Positions 14,827 through 21,699 are shown, numbered from the stretch's first letter. The stretch is 26,446 nt of DNA from D2472 sp964444385 (GCA_964444385.1 CAYUHD010000013.1:1-26446); one strand, 5' to 3'. Translations and numbers: made by a program. Notes: generated from the sequence alone by a model not told the origin.

Positions 14827-14848
14827 TCCCCTACGGGATGCCAATTTC
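14827..14848 (+). repeat. attR-like core: displaced tRNA-Glu 3' end
   Basis: An exact 22-bp copy of 13016-13037, containing only the last 17 nt of tRNA-Glu plus 5 bases. Upstream sequence shows no other tRNA part, so this is not a second tRNA gene. The homology continues with gaps through the following hairpin to 14881. Confidence 0.8.
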
Positions 14849-14852
14849 TCTA

Positions 14853-14874
14853 GAAGCCCTTTAAATAGGGCTTC
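14853..14874 (+). terminator. Hairpin after the displaced tRNA end (right copy)
   Basis: An 8-bp stem GAAGCCCT/AGGGCTTC with loop TTAAAT. It differs from the left hairpin by one base pair, C-G to G-C, changed on both sides so pairing is kept. It lies just beyond the stop of the ceramidase-like gene and, being symmetric, could also serve that convergent transcript. Confidence 0.55.
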
Positions 14875-14891
14875 TCAGAGCTTAAAAAAAT

Positions 14892-16388
14892 TTAAGGTTT
14901 TGACTCTTCTGCCAGCTTGATTACAGTTTGGTGAATAATTGGTGCAGTATTCGGACCCAAGGATACAACCTCGCCATAAGTCTCTTCATTCTCATCATAG
15001 ATCCAAGGAGGGGAGTTATCCCACTCACTTTTAGGAATAATGTAACCGATAGCATCATTTGCCAAGTTCACCATGAGATTTAGCTTACCCGGAAGTTGAC
15101 CGCGCAAATGTGGTACTTCTTGAGGTGCTATGGTGTAATCAGCACCCTTGGGATTTTCTATGCCACCTACAGCAATTTCTGGATATAGCTCTCCAGGTAT
15201 GCCAGTAATAGTTGCATCACCCAATTGAATGAATGCCACTTCACTGAGGTAACGGATGAATGGTGGCATCAGATGAAACCGGGGGCTGCTATCGACAACA
15301 CCAAGCAGGGTACCTAACGACAACATGAAATTATCTATACCTAATTCTACTTCGAGCGTGCGGACAGTTAATGTTGGCTCTGGACTAGGCACAAAACTTC
15401 CTTCATTAGCAGCTTCTATGACACTATTTGCTAGACTATAGCCAAAGGCGCGGGCTTTAGAATGGCCTGCTTCGGTGATGGTTTTCTCTAAGAAAGGATC
15501 ATAGATAGCATCACTTGGACCAGAGGTCATCAAACCTCCAATATTCCCAGTAAGCCATAATGTGGTTCCACCAAGCCCAGGTTTAAATAATTCATCATCG
15601 TAATAAATACCCTCGCTAAGTCCTCTTCGCAGGTAGCCGGCAACATCAGCTGTTAATTCTAGATTTTTATCCCAAGCAAGTTCGACATGGATTCCAAAAT
15701 TAACCAATGTGCCTAGAATTGAACCGTCAGGTCGGCTAAATAATAACGCTCGAATGTCTTCATCTATCACGATGGGCTTACGTTTATCTTTGATAGGGGT
15801 TAGTGGGTTTGTTGGAATGCGTGCCATGCTCATCTTTGCAGGCTCTAAGTTACCTATAGCTGTATTCAATGCGTCCAGAATATTTTGCTGTAATTGCTGC
15901 ATATAATCATGGTTAACACCGCTGCTAAAAAAACTTGGTCCCCATAGACCTTGAGTGTCGGGGCCTTCATGATTATGTGTTGCATGCACCATAAGGTAAT
16001 TTAAACCCCACTCTGGAGGGATAGCCTCGCGAACACTGAGTACAAATTTACGCATCAAGCCGACCGTATCAGCGGTTACAATTCCAATGCGATTCTGACC
16101 ATCATCAATTACCACGGCGACTGCCATAAGATTATCTTTAACTCCCTGAGCAGGTCGTTGATTTTGAAAACCTGCCATCCATACAGCATCGAATTCCCCA
16201 TTGCCATTCACATCAGTCCACAGATCAATCTCGGGATCAAATTGAGCATCATTATTTACGTCGACCCATTGGTCTATAAGGTCAGGTGTAATCGAGAGTT
16301 GTGCAAATCCAACCTGTAATTCTCCTGCATGAGCTCGAGTGAGTGAAAGAATTCCAAAGACTATCAATGTGAGGAGGATGTTTTTCAT
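14892..16388 (-). CDS. Secreted neutral ceramidase-like protein
   Basis: This resembles the N-terminal domain of neutral/alkaline non-lysosomal ceramidases, zinc amidases that split ceramide into sphingosine and fatty acid; bacterial relatives of this length are often of unknown substrate. The zinc-site motif reads M-V-H-A-T-H-N-H-E-G-P-D-T-Q-G. The frame is open to 16418, but ATG at 16388 starts a signal peptide (M-K-N-I-L-L-T-L-I-V-F-G, cleavage near A-H-A-G), giving 498 residues exported to the periplasm or outside. Two EF-hand-like calcium loops follow early, D-V-N-N-D-A-Q-F-D and D-V-N-G-N-G-E-F-D. The three 60-base lines I counted in the gene have 40-45% G+C against 28% in a secD line, hinting at transfer. 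Its signal-peptide codons are nearly identical to those of the gene at 19628-19664. Confidence 0.75.
   Translation of the reverse strand: MKNILLTLIVFGILSLTRAHAGELQVGFAQLSITPDLIDQWVDVNNDAQFDPEIDLWTDVNGNGEFDAVWMAGFQNQRPAQGVKDNLMAVAVVIDDGQNRIGIVTADTVGLMRKFVLSVREAIPPEWGLNYLMVHATHNHEGPDTQGLWGPSFFSSGVNHDYMQQLQQNILDALNTAIGNLEPAKMSMARIPTNPLTPIKDKRKPIVIDEDIRALLFSRPDGSILGTLVNFGIHVELAWDKNLELTADVAGYLRRGLSEGIYYDDELFKPGLGGTTLWLTGNIGGLMTSGPSDAIYDPFLEKTITEAGHSKARAFGYSLANSVIEAANEGSFVPSPEPTLTVRTLEVELGIDNFMLSLGTLLGVVDSSPRFHLMPPFIRYLSEVAFIQLGDATITGIPGELYPEIAVGGIENPKGADYTIAPQEVPHLRGQLPGKLNLMVNLANDAIGYIIPKSEWDNSPPWIYDENEETYGEVVSLGPNTAPIIHQTVIKLAEESKP
16352..16388 (-). repeat. Shared signal-peptide-coding repeat, copy in ceramidase-like gene
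   Basis: The first 37 coding bases match 34 of 37 positions at 19628-19664 (minus), the start of the 99-residue secreted protein gene. The first 23 bases also match 19978-20000 (plus) exactly, at the start of the serine hydrolase gene. The three mature proteins are unrelated and upstream sequences differ. Confidence 0.75.
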
Positions 16389-16448
16389 ATGTCTTAATAA
16401 TATACAAAACATACCCATAAAATGACTAAAAACGGGTCCATATAAAGC

Positions 16449-16874
16449 TTATAAATTAGTTAAAGCACGGTGATCCTTAATTAGATCTAAGGCTTTGTCA
16501 TAAGTAATATCATCATGATATTTACCAACCGCTTTTGTATTTGGAGTAAATACCAAACCAAATATAAGCTCATCATCTTGCAAACTTGCTCTTAAACATA
16601 TTTCTGCTTTATCAAGACCTACCAACCAGCCAAACAAATCATTTGTATCTTTAAGTCGCACAGGAATCTGAAACTTATTCCAAAGGTTTTTCCATGTGAA
16701 TGTCCATTCACAATATTTAGGTTCTTTCTCCTCTGGTAGGTAACGGTAATGCCATTTTGTAGAACTTAGCTTCCATCTTTTAGAATGTTTCTTATCTCTA
16801 TCAGTAAGAATTGTTATTACATCACTTTCCACTGGAATTACTGAAAGCTTCTCTTGCAATAAACCATGTTCCAT
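16449..16874 (-). CDS. Conserved-looking hypothetical protein, 141 aa
   Basis: I do not recognise this protein. It is soluble-looking, with no signal peptide or membrane helix, and tryptophan-rich in the middle (W-K-L-S-S-T-K-W-H-Y-R-Y, then W-T-F-T-W-K-N-L-W-N-K-F). A hydrophobic strand I-F-G-L-V-F-T-P-N follows and the end is helical. The gene sits 8 nt downstream of the SDR gene on the same strand and 60 nt before the ceramidase-like gene, so it is probably in one transcript with FAD enzyme and SDR. A small ligand-binding or accessory protein is possible but unsupported. Confidence 0.6.
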   Translation of the reverse strand: MEHGLLQEKLSVIPVESDVITILTDRDKKHSKRWKLSSTKWHYRYLPEEKEPKYCEWTFTWKNLWNKFQIPVRLKDTNDLFGWLVGLDKAEICLRASLQDDELIFGLVFTPNTKAVGKYHDDITYDKALDLIKDHRALTNL

Positions 16875-16882
16875 CTTAATTA

Positions 16883-17782
16883 TTAGTCGATTGACTTCAA
16901 TGGTTTCTTATCTCTAAAGAGAGCCAATAGAGGTATAAAGAAAACCCATGTCTTATGGTAATGCTTTGGAAATAATCTTTGAGAAAGATCCAATAGTTTT
17001 GCATCTAACCCAATAAAAATTCGACTCTTATTTTTTTTTACCCCATTTAGAATTATTTTCGCAGCCTTGCTTGGATGCATGCCTCCTTCTCTAAATAGCT
17101 CTCCCATTTCTTGCTGTGTTTTGGGAGCATTCCTAGTGAAGATAGATGATCTTGGTTGAGTATTTTCAAAATCTTCATCACTCATTCTGGCCGTTGCAGC
17201 GATATTTGTTCCAATATGTCCTGGGTGAACACAGTGTATTTGTAAATTGGGGTTTGTCTGTTTCATCTCTAATGCAAGACTTTCTGTGAATCCCCTGACA
17301 GCAAACTTAGTTGCATGATAGACAGTTTGTCCGGGCACAGCCACCATTCCAAATATTGATGAGGTATTAACAATAGCTGCCTCAGAGTTATTGATCAGAT
17401 GAGGTATAAAAGCCCTTGTGCTATTAATAACACCATCAAAATTAATACCCATGACCCAATCCCAATTATCTTCATCCATGTCTTTAAAATGAGAGCCAGC
17501 ACTAACCCCCGCATTATTAAAAACTAAGTCTACTTTTCCATGTTGATCTATGACTTTTTGAGGTAGCGCCTCAATAGACTCTTTATCGGAGACATCTAAA
17601 AGATGCGAAGAAACTGAGACATTATATTTTCTCAACATAGCTACAGTTTCATTCAATGTCTCCTTATTTACATCGCAGACACAGACATCAGCTCCATCTT
17701 TTGCAAGAAGTATTGCCAGATACCTTCCCATTCCAGAACCTGCTCCAGTAATTACAGCTACTTTTTCTCTGAAAGTTTTCAT
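16883..17782 (-). CDS. Short-chain dehydrogenase/reductase (classical SDR)
   Basis: An NAD(P)-dependent oxidoreductase of the classical SDR family. The cofactor motif T-G-A-G-S-G-M-G is at 12-19, Asp37 in V-C-D-V-N after the second strand favours NAD(H), N-N-A-G is at 89-92, and the catalytic set is Asn114, Ser142 (or 141), Tyr155 and Lys159 in Y-H-A-T-K. Its 299 residues include a C-terminal extension ending in a hydrophobic W-V-F-F-I-P-L-L-A-L-F stretch that may associate with membranes. The gene is 54 nt downstream of the FAD dehydrogenase on the same strand. The pairing suggests oxidation of a hydroxy and a ring or chain position of one hydrophobic substrate; the substrate is unknown. Confidence 0.9.
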   Translation of the reverse strand: MKTFREKVAVITGAGSGMGRYLAILLAKDGADVCVCDVNKETLNETVAMLRKYNVSVSSHLLDVSDKESIEALPQKVIDQHGKVDLVFNNAGVSAGSHFKDMDEDNWDWVMGINFDGVINSTRAFIPHLINNSEAAIVNTSSIFGMVAVPGQTVYHATKFAVRGFTESLALEMKQTNPNLQIHCVHPGHIGTNIAATARMSDEDFENTQPRSSIFTRNAPKTQQEMGELFREGGMHPSKAAKIILNGVKKNKSRIFIGLDAKLLDLSQRLFPKHYHKTWVFFIPLLALFRDKKPLKSID

Positions 17783-17836
17783 TGTTGCTCGTTTAAAAAA
17801 CCTTTTAGATTATATAGTGTTTGATAGATACAAGGT

Positions 17837-19339
17837 TTATAGGGTTCTTTTTTTAGCTGCTGATCTTCCTGCCATTCTTCCGAAGAAAGTTGCATCACCT
17901 ACTGACATGCCGCTTGCATATCCTTTTCCAGTTCTTGGAAGTCCAGCAGTAGTTCTTCCTGCTGCATATAATTTTGGGATAGTTTTTCCATTTTTATCAA
18001 GCACTTCTCCTGTGGGCAGTGTTTCAAGACCACCTAGGGTAAACATTAGAGGGCCACTTTTTTCGCTATAAGCAGGACTTGCTTGATTTATAAAACTATA
18101 ATCGATGATTGCATATGGCGGTTTTGAGAACTCCTTCAGCCATTTTGGATCTTTTTTAAAATCTTCATCACTACCATTTTTTGCAAATTTGTTATATTGC
18201 TTAACAGTAGATGTAATGGTGCCTGGTTTGAATCCTGCCTCAGCTTCTAATTCATCAATAGTTTCTGCGACTGCTAAAATAGGCAATTTATCCATATAAA
18301 TTGAAGGATTGTAATCCTCATCTTGTATGACCATATAAATTTTTTGCTCTTCTTGTTGCGAACAAAAATAACCTATTCTTGCTCCATAAGAGTCTTCATT
18401 TACAAATCTTTTACCATGAGCATTTATAAATATTCCATTAGTTAGTGATTCCGGTGGATAAAAATATACGCCAAAGAAGGCCTCATCCATATTTATAATG
18501 CTTGCATTCATCGAGAGACCTATTTGAATGCCATCTCCTTCATCCCATGGATTTCCATAGGGCGCTGCAAAGGAGGCTTGAAATGGAAGATATGATGAAA
18601 CCATTTTTTCATTCATTACGAAACCACCTGCAGTGAGAATCACGCCCTTATGAGCTTTAGCAAAACAAATGCTATTATTTTTTTTGAATGACACTCCTAT
18701 AATTTTTTTGTCATTGTTAATTACCAACCCTTTAACTCTAGAATCACAACTCACTTGTATGTCAGAGGCGTTAATTATCTTTTTAAGAGCATCAAAAAAA
18801 ATCTTCCCCCCAAAATCACCTTCATGAGAAGGAACGTGCCCTCTGGGAATTGGTTTTGCCAGTCTACAAAAAGGGTCTACTCTCTCATTGCCTGTAAACA
18901 AGAGAGATTCATTGGATTCAGGGACAACTATCCTTCCTAAATGAGCAGCTTCTTTGTATGAAACTCCCAAAGATTTTATCCATTCAAAATGATCCGCAGC
19001 ATTTTCTGCATAAAGCTTAATCTTTTCGCCATCGCCTCTGCCTTCAAGTGATGCTTCAATGTAGGCAATCATATTTTCAGTGGAATCTTCGAAGCCACAT
19101 GCTTTTTGGAGTGATGTGCCTCCTGATCCTCCCAAGTACATTTCACAACTTGATAGGGCAGTTGAGCCCCCGCCGTCAGAAGCTCGTTCTAGGATTAATG
19201 TGCTCGCACCATTCGCAGATGATTCAACTGCTGCACAACCTCCAGCTCCACCATAGCCACAAACAATGACATCCACATCATAATCAAATGTTGATACTTC
19301 TTTTTCATGGGTGAGAGATATATTGCTTTTATTATCCAT
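17837..19339 (-). CDS. FAD-dependent dehydrogenase, fumarate reductase/3-ketosteroid dehydrogenase family
   Basis: A 500-residue flavoprotein of the FAD-binding-2 family that includes 3-ketosteroid-delta1-dehydrogenases and fumarate reductase flavoproteins. The dinucleotide motif G-Y-G-G-A-G-G is at 28-34, followed by the acidic ribose-binding L-I-L-E-R. A mid-chain V-I-L-T-A-G-G-F returns to the FAD domain, and the C-terminal L-Y-A-A-G-R-T, then G-K-G-Y-A-S-G-M-S-V-G-D-A-T-F-F-G-R-M-A-G closes the flavin site. There is no signal peptide, so it is cytosolic. The exact substrate cannot be told; a steroid-like or other enone-forming substrate is a reasonable guess given the SDR next to it. It is the first gene of the minus-strand unit. 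Confidence 0.85.
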   Translation of the reverse strand: MDNKSNISLTHEKEVSTFDYDVDVIVCGYGGAGGCAAVESSANGASTLILERASDGGGSTALSSCEMYLGGSGGTSLQKACGFEDSTENMIAYIEASLEGRGDGEKIKLYAENAADHFEWIKSLGVSYKEAAHLGRIVVPESNESLLFTGNERVDPFCRLAKPIPRGHVPSHEGDFGGKIFFDALKKIINASDIQVSCDSRVKGLVINNDKKIIGVSFKKNNSICFAKAHKGVILTAGGFVMNEKMVSSYLPFQASFAAPYGNPWDEGDGIQIGLSMNASIINMDEAFFGVYFYPPESLTNGIFINAHGKRFVNEDSYGARIGYFCSQQEEQKIYMVIQDEDYNPSIYMDKLPILAVAETIDELEAEAGFKPGTITSTVKQYNKFAKNGSDEDFKKDPKWLKEFSKPPYAIIDYSFINQASPAYSEKSGPLMFTLGGLETLPTGEVLDKNGKTIPKLYAAGRTTAGLPRTGKGYASGMSVGDATFFGRMAGRSAAKKRTL

Positions 19340-19363
19340 ATTAAATTTTTTTTATAACGTTTC

Positions 19364-19444
19364 TTTAAATATTACAAACTAATTTTCCAAGTAAGTTTTT
19401 ATTTGTAAATATTTTTTTATTCGTAGTATTAATTTCAAGTAACT
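19364..19444. repeat. 81-bp perfect direct repeat, copy B
   Basis: Identical to 14657-14737 over all 81 bases; flanks differ immediately on both sides. It covers the 3' end of the small secreted protein gene, so this copy is in its natural place and copy A is the derived one. Confidence 0.9.
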
Positions 19445-19664
19445 TAAACTCAATTGAATTTTTTGAACTGTTAATTTTAGCAATTGAACCTTCGCTAATA
19501 GTGTTATCCCTTTTTTTAATACTAAACTTTTTTACATCAAGATCTAAAGTAATCTGATACTTATTTTTAATTTTATCAACACAATCTATAGTAAATTCAT
19601 TATGATCATCAGCAAAAACTCCAAAGCTTCCAAAGACCATCAAAGTGAGGAGGATGCTTTTCAT
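19365..19664 (-). CDS. Small secreted protein, unknown
   Basis: A 99-residue protein with signal peptide M-K-S-I-L-L-T-L-M-V-F-G-S-F-G-V-F-A (cleavage after Ala18) and a mature part of about 81 residues containing just two cysteines, Cys28 and Cys97, able to form one disulphide. The mature region is lysine-rich and predicted strand-rich. I do not recognise a family. Its last 25 codons are duplicated as an 81-bp repeat at 14657-14737, and its signal-peptide codons match those of the ceramidase-like gene at 34 of 37 positions. It lies 25 nt upstream of the FAD dehydrogenase start. Confidence 0.7.
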   Translation of the reverse strand: MKSILLTLMVFGSFGVFADDHNEFTIDCVDKIKNKYQITLDLDVKKFSIKKRDNTISEGSIAKINSSKNSIEFKLLEINTTNKKIFTNKNLLGKLVCNI

Positions 19665-19689
19665 TGATTTATGTACTTTATTTCATATG

Positions 19690-19878
19690 TTACATTTTTT
19701 TAGCATCTTCTATATCATCAGATTCATCATGCTGAGTTGGATGCCAAATAGGCTCTAAATCATCTTGTAGTTTTTCTGATTCAGATTTTCTATCGTGCTT
19801 TGTCTTATCTCTATGTGTACGCGGCTTATGAAATTTATCCATATTCTTTTTTACTGGATTTCTAGATTTCTTCGACAT
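19690..19878 (-). CDS. Small, highly charged protein, unknown
   Basis: With the ATG at 19878 the product is 62 residues: a basic N-terminal half (K-K-S-R-N-P-V-K-K, then K-P-R-T-H-R-D-K-T-K) and an acidic C-terminal half (D-D-L-E-P-I-W-H-P, then D-E-S-D-D-I-E-D). The frame is open to 19923, but that would run through the TGTAGTCA motif. A TATATT box on the minus strand (19885-19890) ends 6 nt before the ATG. There is no membrane helix or cysteine; the basic half suggests RNA or DNA contact, which is inference. It sits 25 nt upstream of the small secreted protein gene, and next to the integrase-arm-like repeats. Confidence 0.55.
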   Translation of the reverse strand: MSKKSRNPVKKNMDKFHKPRTHRDKTKHDRKSESEKLQDDLEPIWHPTQHDESDDIEDAKKM

Positions 19879-19905
19879 AACCTTAATATACAATAAAACA
19901 AAACC

Positions 19906-19935
19906 TGTAGTCAGGTTCTGCACATTATGTAGTCA
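19906..19935 (+). repeat. TGTAGTCA pair, second right-end-like copy
   Basis: Exact copies at 19906-19913 and 19928-19935, again 22 bp apart and in the same orientation as the island repeats. Upstream sequence (TAAC, ATATACAA, AAA segments) resembles that before the pair at 14757. No tRNA-Glu core follows it. Confidence 0.7.
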
Positions 19936-19977
19936 TGGATAGATTTCTAGATTGAAAAATAAAGGTATGCTTACAAA

Positions 19978-21207
19978 ATGAAAAACATCCTCCTCACATT
20001 ATTACTCCTATCTCCTTATGCCTTTGGTATCGTAAGCGAATTAGCCTTTGGTAAAACTGAAAATGAACCCTTACTTAAAGAAGAACGACTAGCTTTTGTT
20101 AGCTCATTGTTCACCGGTGAGGAGCAATATCAAAACTTTAATAGAGTCTATAAACTTTTTCCAACAACTACGCTTTTACCATCATCAAATCCTATAGTTT
20201 TTCAGCTGGGAGAGCCTATAAGCTTGCCTGTAGATTTTATTTTTGAAGGAAAGACAGTTAGTGTTGATGAATATCTTTCAAGAACTGATACAGCCGCATT
20301 GTTAATCCTTCAGAATGGTAAAATTAAATATGAAAACTATTGGCTGACTGGGGGGCGGGATGTTCATTGGTTTTCATTTTCAATGGCAAAGAGTTTTATA
20401 TCTGCGCTTTTAGGAATTGCCATTGATCAAAAGTATATTAAAAGCATAGAAGATAAAATCACCGACTATGTACCTCAATTACATAATTCTGCATATGATG
20501 ATGTAAGAATCAAAGACATTCTGCAAATGTCATCCGGGGCCTCATGGAATGAAGATTATAGCGATCCAAATTCAGATATTAATCGATCTGCAAGAATTTT
20601 TGCCATGGGTGGATCTTTGGATGAATTTACATCTTCTCTCCAAAAAGATTTGGAGCCAGGTTCTTTCAATCGTTATAACTCAACAGATACGCAAGCATTA
20701 GGGATGCTATTAAGAGAGGCCACAGGAATTTCAGTGTCTAAATATATGCAAAAAATGTTATGGGATCCAATAGGCGCTGAGGATAATGGCTATTGGATTA
20801 TTGATTCAGAAAATATGGAGATGGCTTATGCTGGATTTATGGCAACAGCTCGAGATTATGCAAAGCTTGGAGAATTGTATCGGCTGGATGGAAATCTAAA
20901 TAATAAACAAATTATTCCAAATCACTGGATAAAATCATCTACTAAACCCGATGCGCCTCATCTCATGCCAGGTGATAATCCTCTTTCAGACTTCCCACTT
21001 GGATACGGTTATCAATGGTGGGTTCCAGATGGTAGCGGTGACTTTTCTGCAATTGGGGTTTATAACCAATTTGTTTATGTTTCCCCCGAAAATAATACTG
21101 TTATTGTGAAACTATCTGCCAATAGTAGCTATGGTTCTAGTGCAGAGGCCAGTGGAAAAAGTGAACTAGAAGGCATTAGTTTTTTTAAAGCCATCATAAA
21201 TAAATAA
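19978..21207 (+). CDS. Secreted serine hydrolase, class C beta-lactamase / NylB-like
   Basis: A penicillin-binding-protein-fold hydrolase like 6-aminohexanoate-dimer hydrolase and related esterases or amidases. The nucleophile motif is S-M-A-K with Ser135 and Lys138, followed by the family's D-I-L-Q-M-S-S-G-A-S-W-N-E and the second motif tyrosine in R-Y-N-S-T-D-T-Q. The tail has Y-G-Y-Q-W-W-V-P. A signal peptide (M-K-N-I-L-L-T-L-L-L-L-S) sends it to the periplasm or surface. At 409 residues it is normal for the group. Substrate is unknown; a classical beta-lactamase role is unlikely. It starts the block to the right of the repeat region; a SnoaL-like gene follows after 11 nt in the same direction. 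Confidence 0.85.
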   Translation: MKNILLTLLLLSPYAFGIVSELAFGKTENEPLLKEERLAFVSSLFTGEEQYQNFNRVYKLFPTTTLLPSSNPIVFQLGEPISLPVDFIFEGKTVSVDEYLSRTDTAALLILQNGKIKYENYWLTGGRDVHWFSFSMAKSFISALLGIAIDQKYIKSIEDKITDYVPQLHNSAYDDVRIKDILQMSSGASWNEDYSDPNSDINRSARIFAMGGSLDEFTSSLQKDLEPGSFNRYNSTDTQALGMLLREATGISVSKYMQKMLWDPIGAEDNGYWIIDSENMEMAYAGFMATARDYAKLGELYRLDGNLNNKQIIPNHWIKSSTKPDAPHLMPGDNPLSDFPLGYGYQWWVPDGSGDFSAIGVYNQFVYVSPENNTVIVKLSANSSYGSSAEASGKSELEGISFFKAIINK

Positions 21208-21218
21208 AAGCAAGAAAT

Positions 21219-21623
21219 ATGAAAAAAAATGAACAGGTTGTAAGAGATGCCATGCAGGTAATATGGAATGAATGCAATATCTCAAGAGTGGGTGAGTTCT
21301 ATTCTGACGCTTTTGAAGCTGACTATCCTCATACAGATTGGGGAACTGGTTTAAATGGGATTTGCTCCTTAGCAACTCAAGTTCACAATGATCTTCCAGG
21401 TTATACAGAGCATATTGAGCAACTTATTGACGCTGGCGACAAAATTATTGTCATATTATCAATTAGTGGTTTCCATCCAACAAGTGGTAAGAAAATCAGT
21501 TTCAGAGATGTAACTGTCCTAACTTTAAAAAATGGCAAGATTATAAGTCAGCAAGGAGTAGGCGATTTATTGACTCTTTATGTAAAGCTTGGAATGATCG
21601 ATCTTCCTTCAAATCCTATTTAG
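21219..21623 (+). CDS. SnoaL-like / NTF2-fold protein
   Basis: The 134-residue protein fits the SnoaL-like polyketide cyclase group of the NTF2 fold: an N-terminal helix, the F-Y-S-D-A-F-E-A-D-Y-P motif, L-P-G-Y-T-E-H-I-E-Q-L-I-D-A-G-D-K-I, then F-R-D-V-T-V-L-T-L-K-N-G-K-I near the end. Such proteins are cytosolic hydratases, isomerases or ligand binders, and the exact reaction cannot be read from sequence. It lies 11 nt after the serine hydrolase gene, probably in one transcript, and may act on the same compound class. Confidence 0.8.
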   Translation: MKKNEQVVRDAMQVIWNECNISRVGEFYSDAFEADYPHTDWGTGLNGICSLATQVHNDLPGYTEHIEQLIDAGDKIIVILSISGFHPTSGKKISFRDVTVLTLKNGKIISQQGVGDLLTLYVKLGMIDLPSNPI

Positions 21624-21699
21624 CTTTTAAATTTAAAAATTTATTGAGATAAGAAGAAATACCCTTGATGAAGAATCAAATGCTGAAGGTTTTTAATCT

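Larger units (their letters stand above)
13016..14848. mobile_element. Integrase-less tRNA-Glu genomic island (1.8 kb)
   Basis: The segment is bounded by 22-bp direct repeats of the tRNA-Glu 3' end and carries TGTAGTCA direct repeats inside both ends (five at 13086-13181, two at 14757-14786). Cargo is three minus-strand genes of unknown function. No recombinase, transposase or replication gene is inside. This is inferred to be an element mobilised in trans or a remnant whose integrase was lost. The right end includes a fragment of a gene whose intact copy lies at 19365-19664. Confidence 0.65.

Noticed and set aside
14810..14848. A second tRNA-Glu gene or tRNA pseudogene
   Set aside because: Only the last 17 nt of the tRNA are present; no D-arm, anticodon arm or T-loop precedes them.
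19936..19990. A third attachment core beyond the 19.9-kb repeat pair
   Set aside because: I looked for the CCCCTACGGGATGCC core after 19935 and found nothing similar, so the right limit of a second element is not defined.
21625..21638. Palindrome TTTTAAATTTAAAA between the two NTF2-fold genes
   Set aside because: Pure A/T low-complexity sequence, expected by chance in this base composition; too weak to call a terminator.
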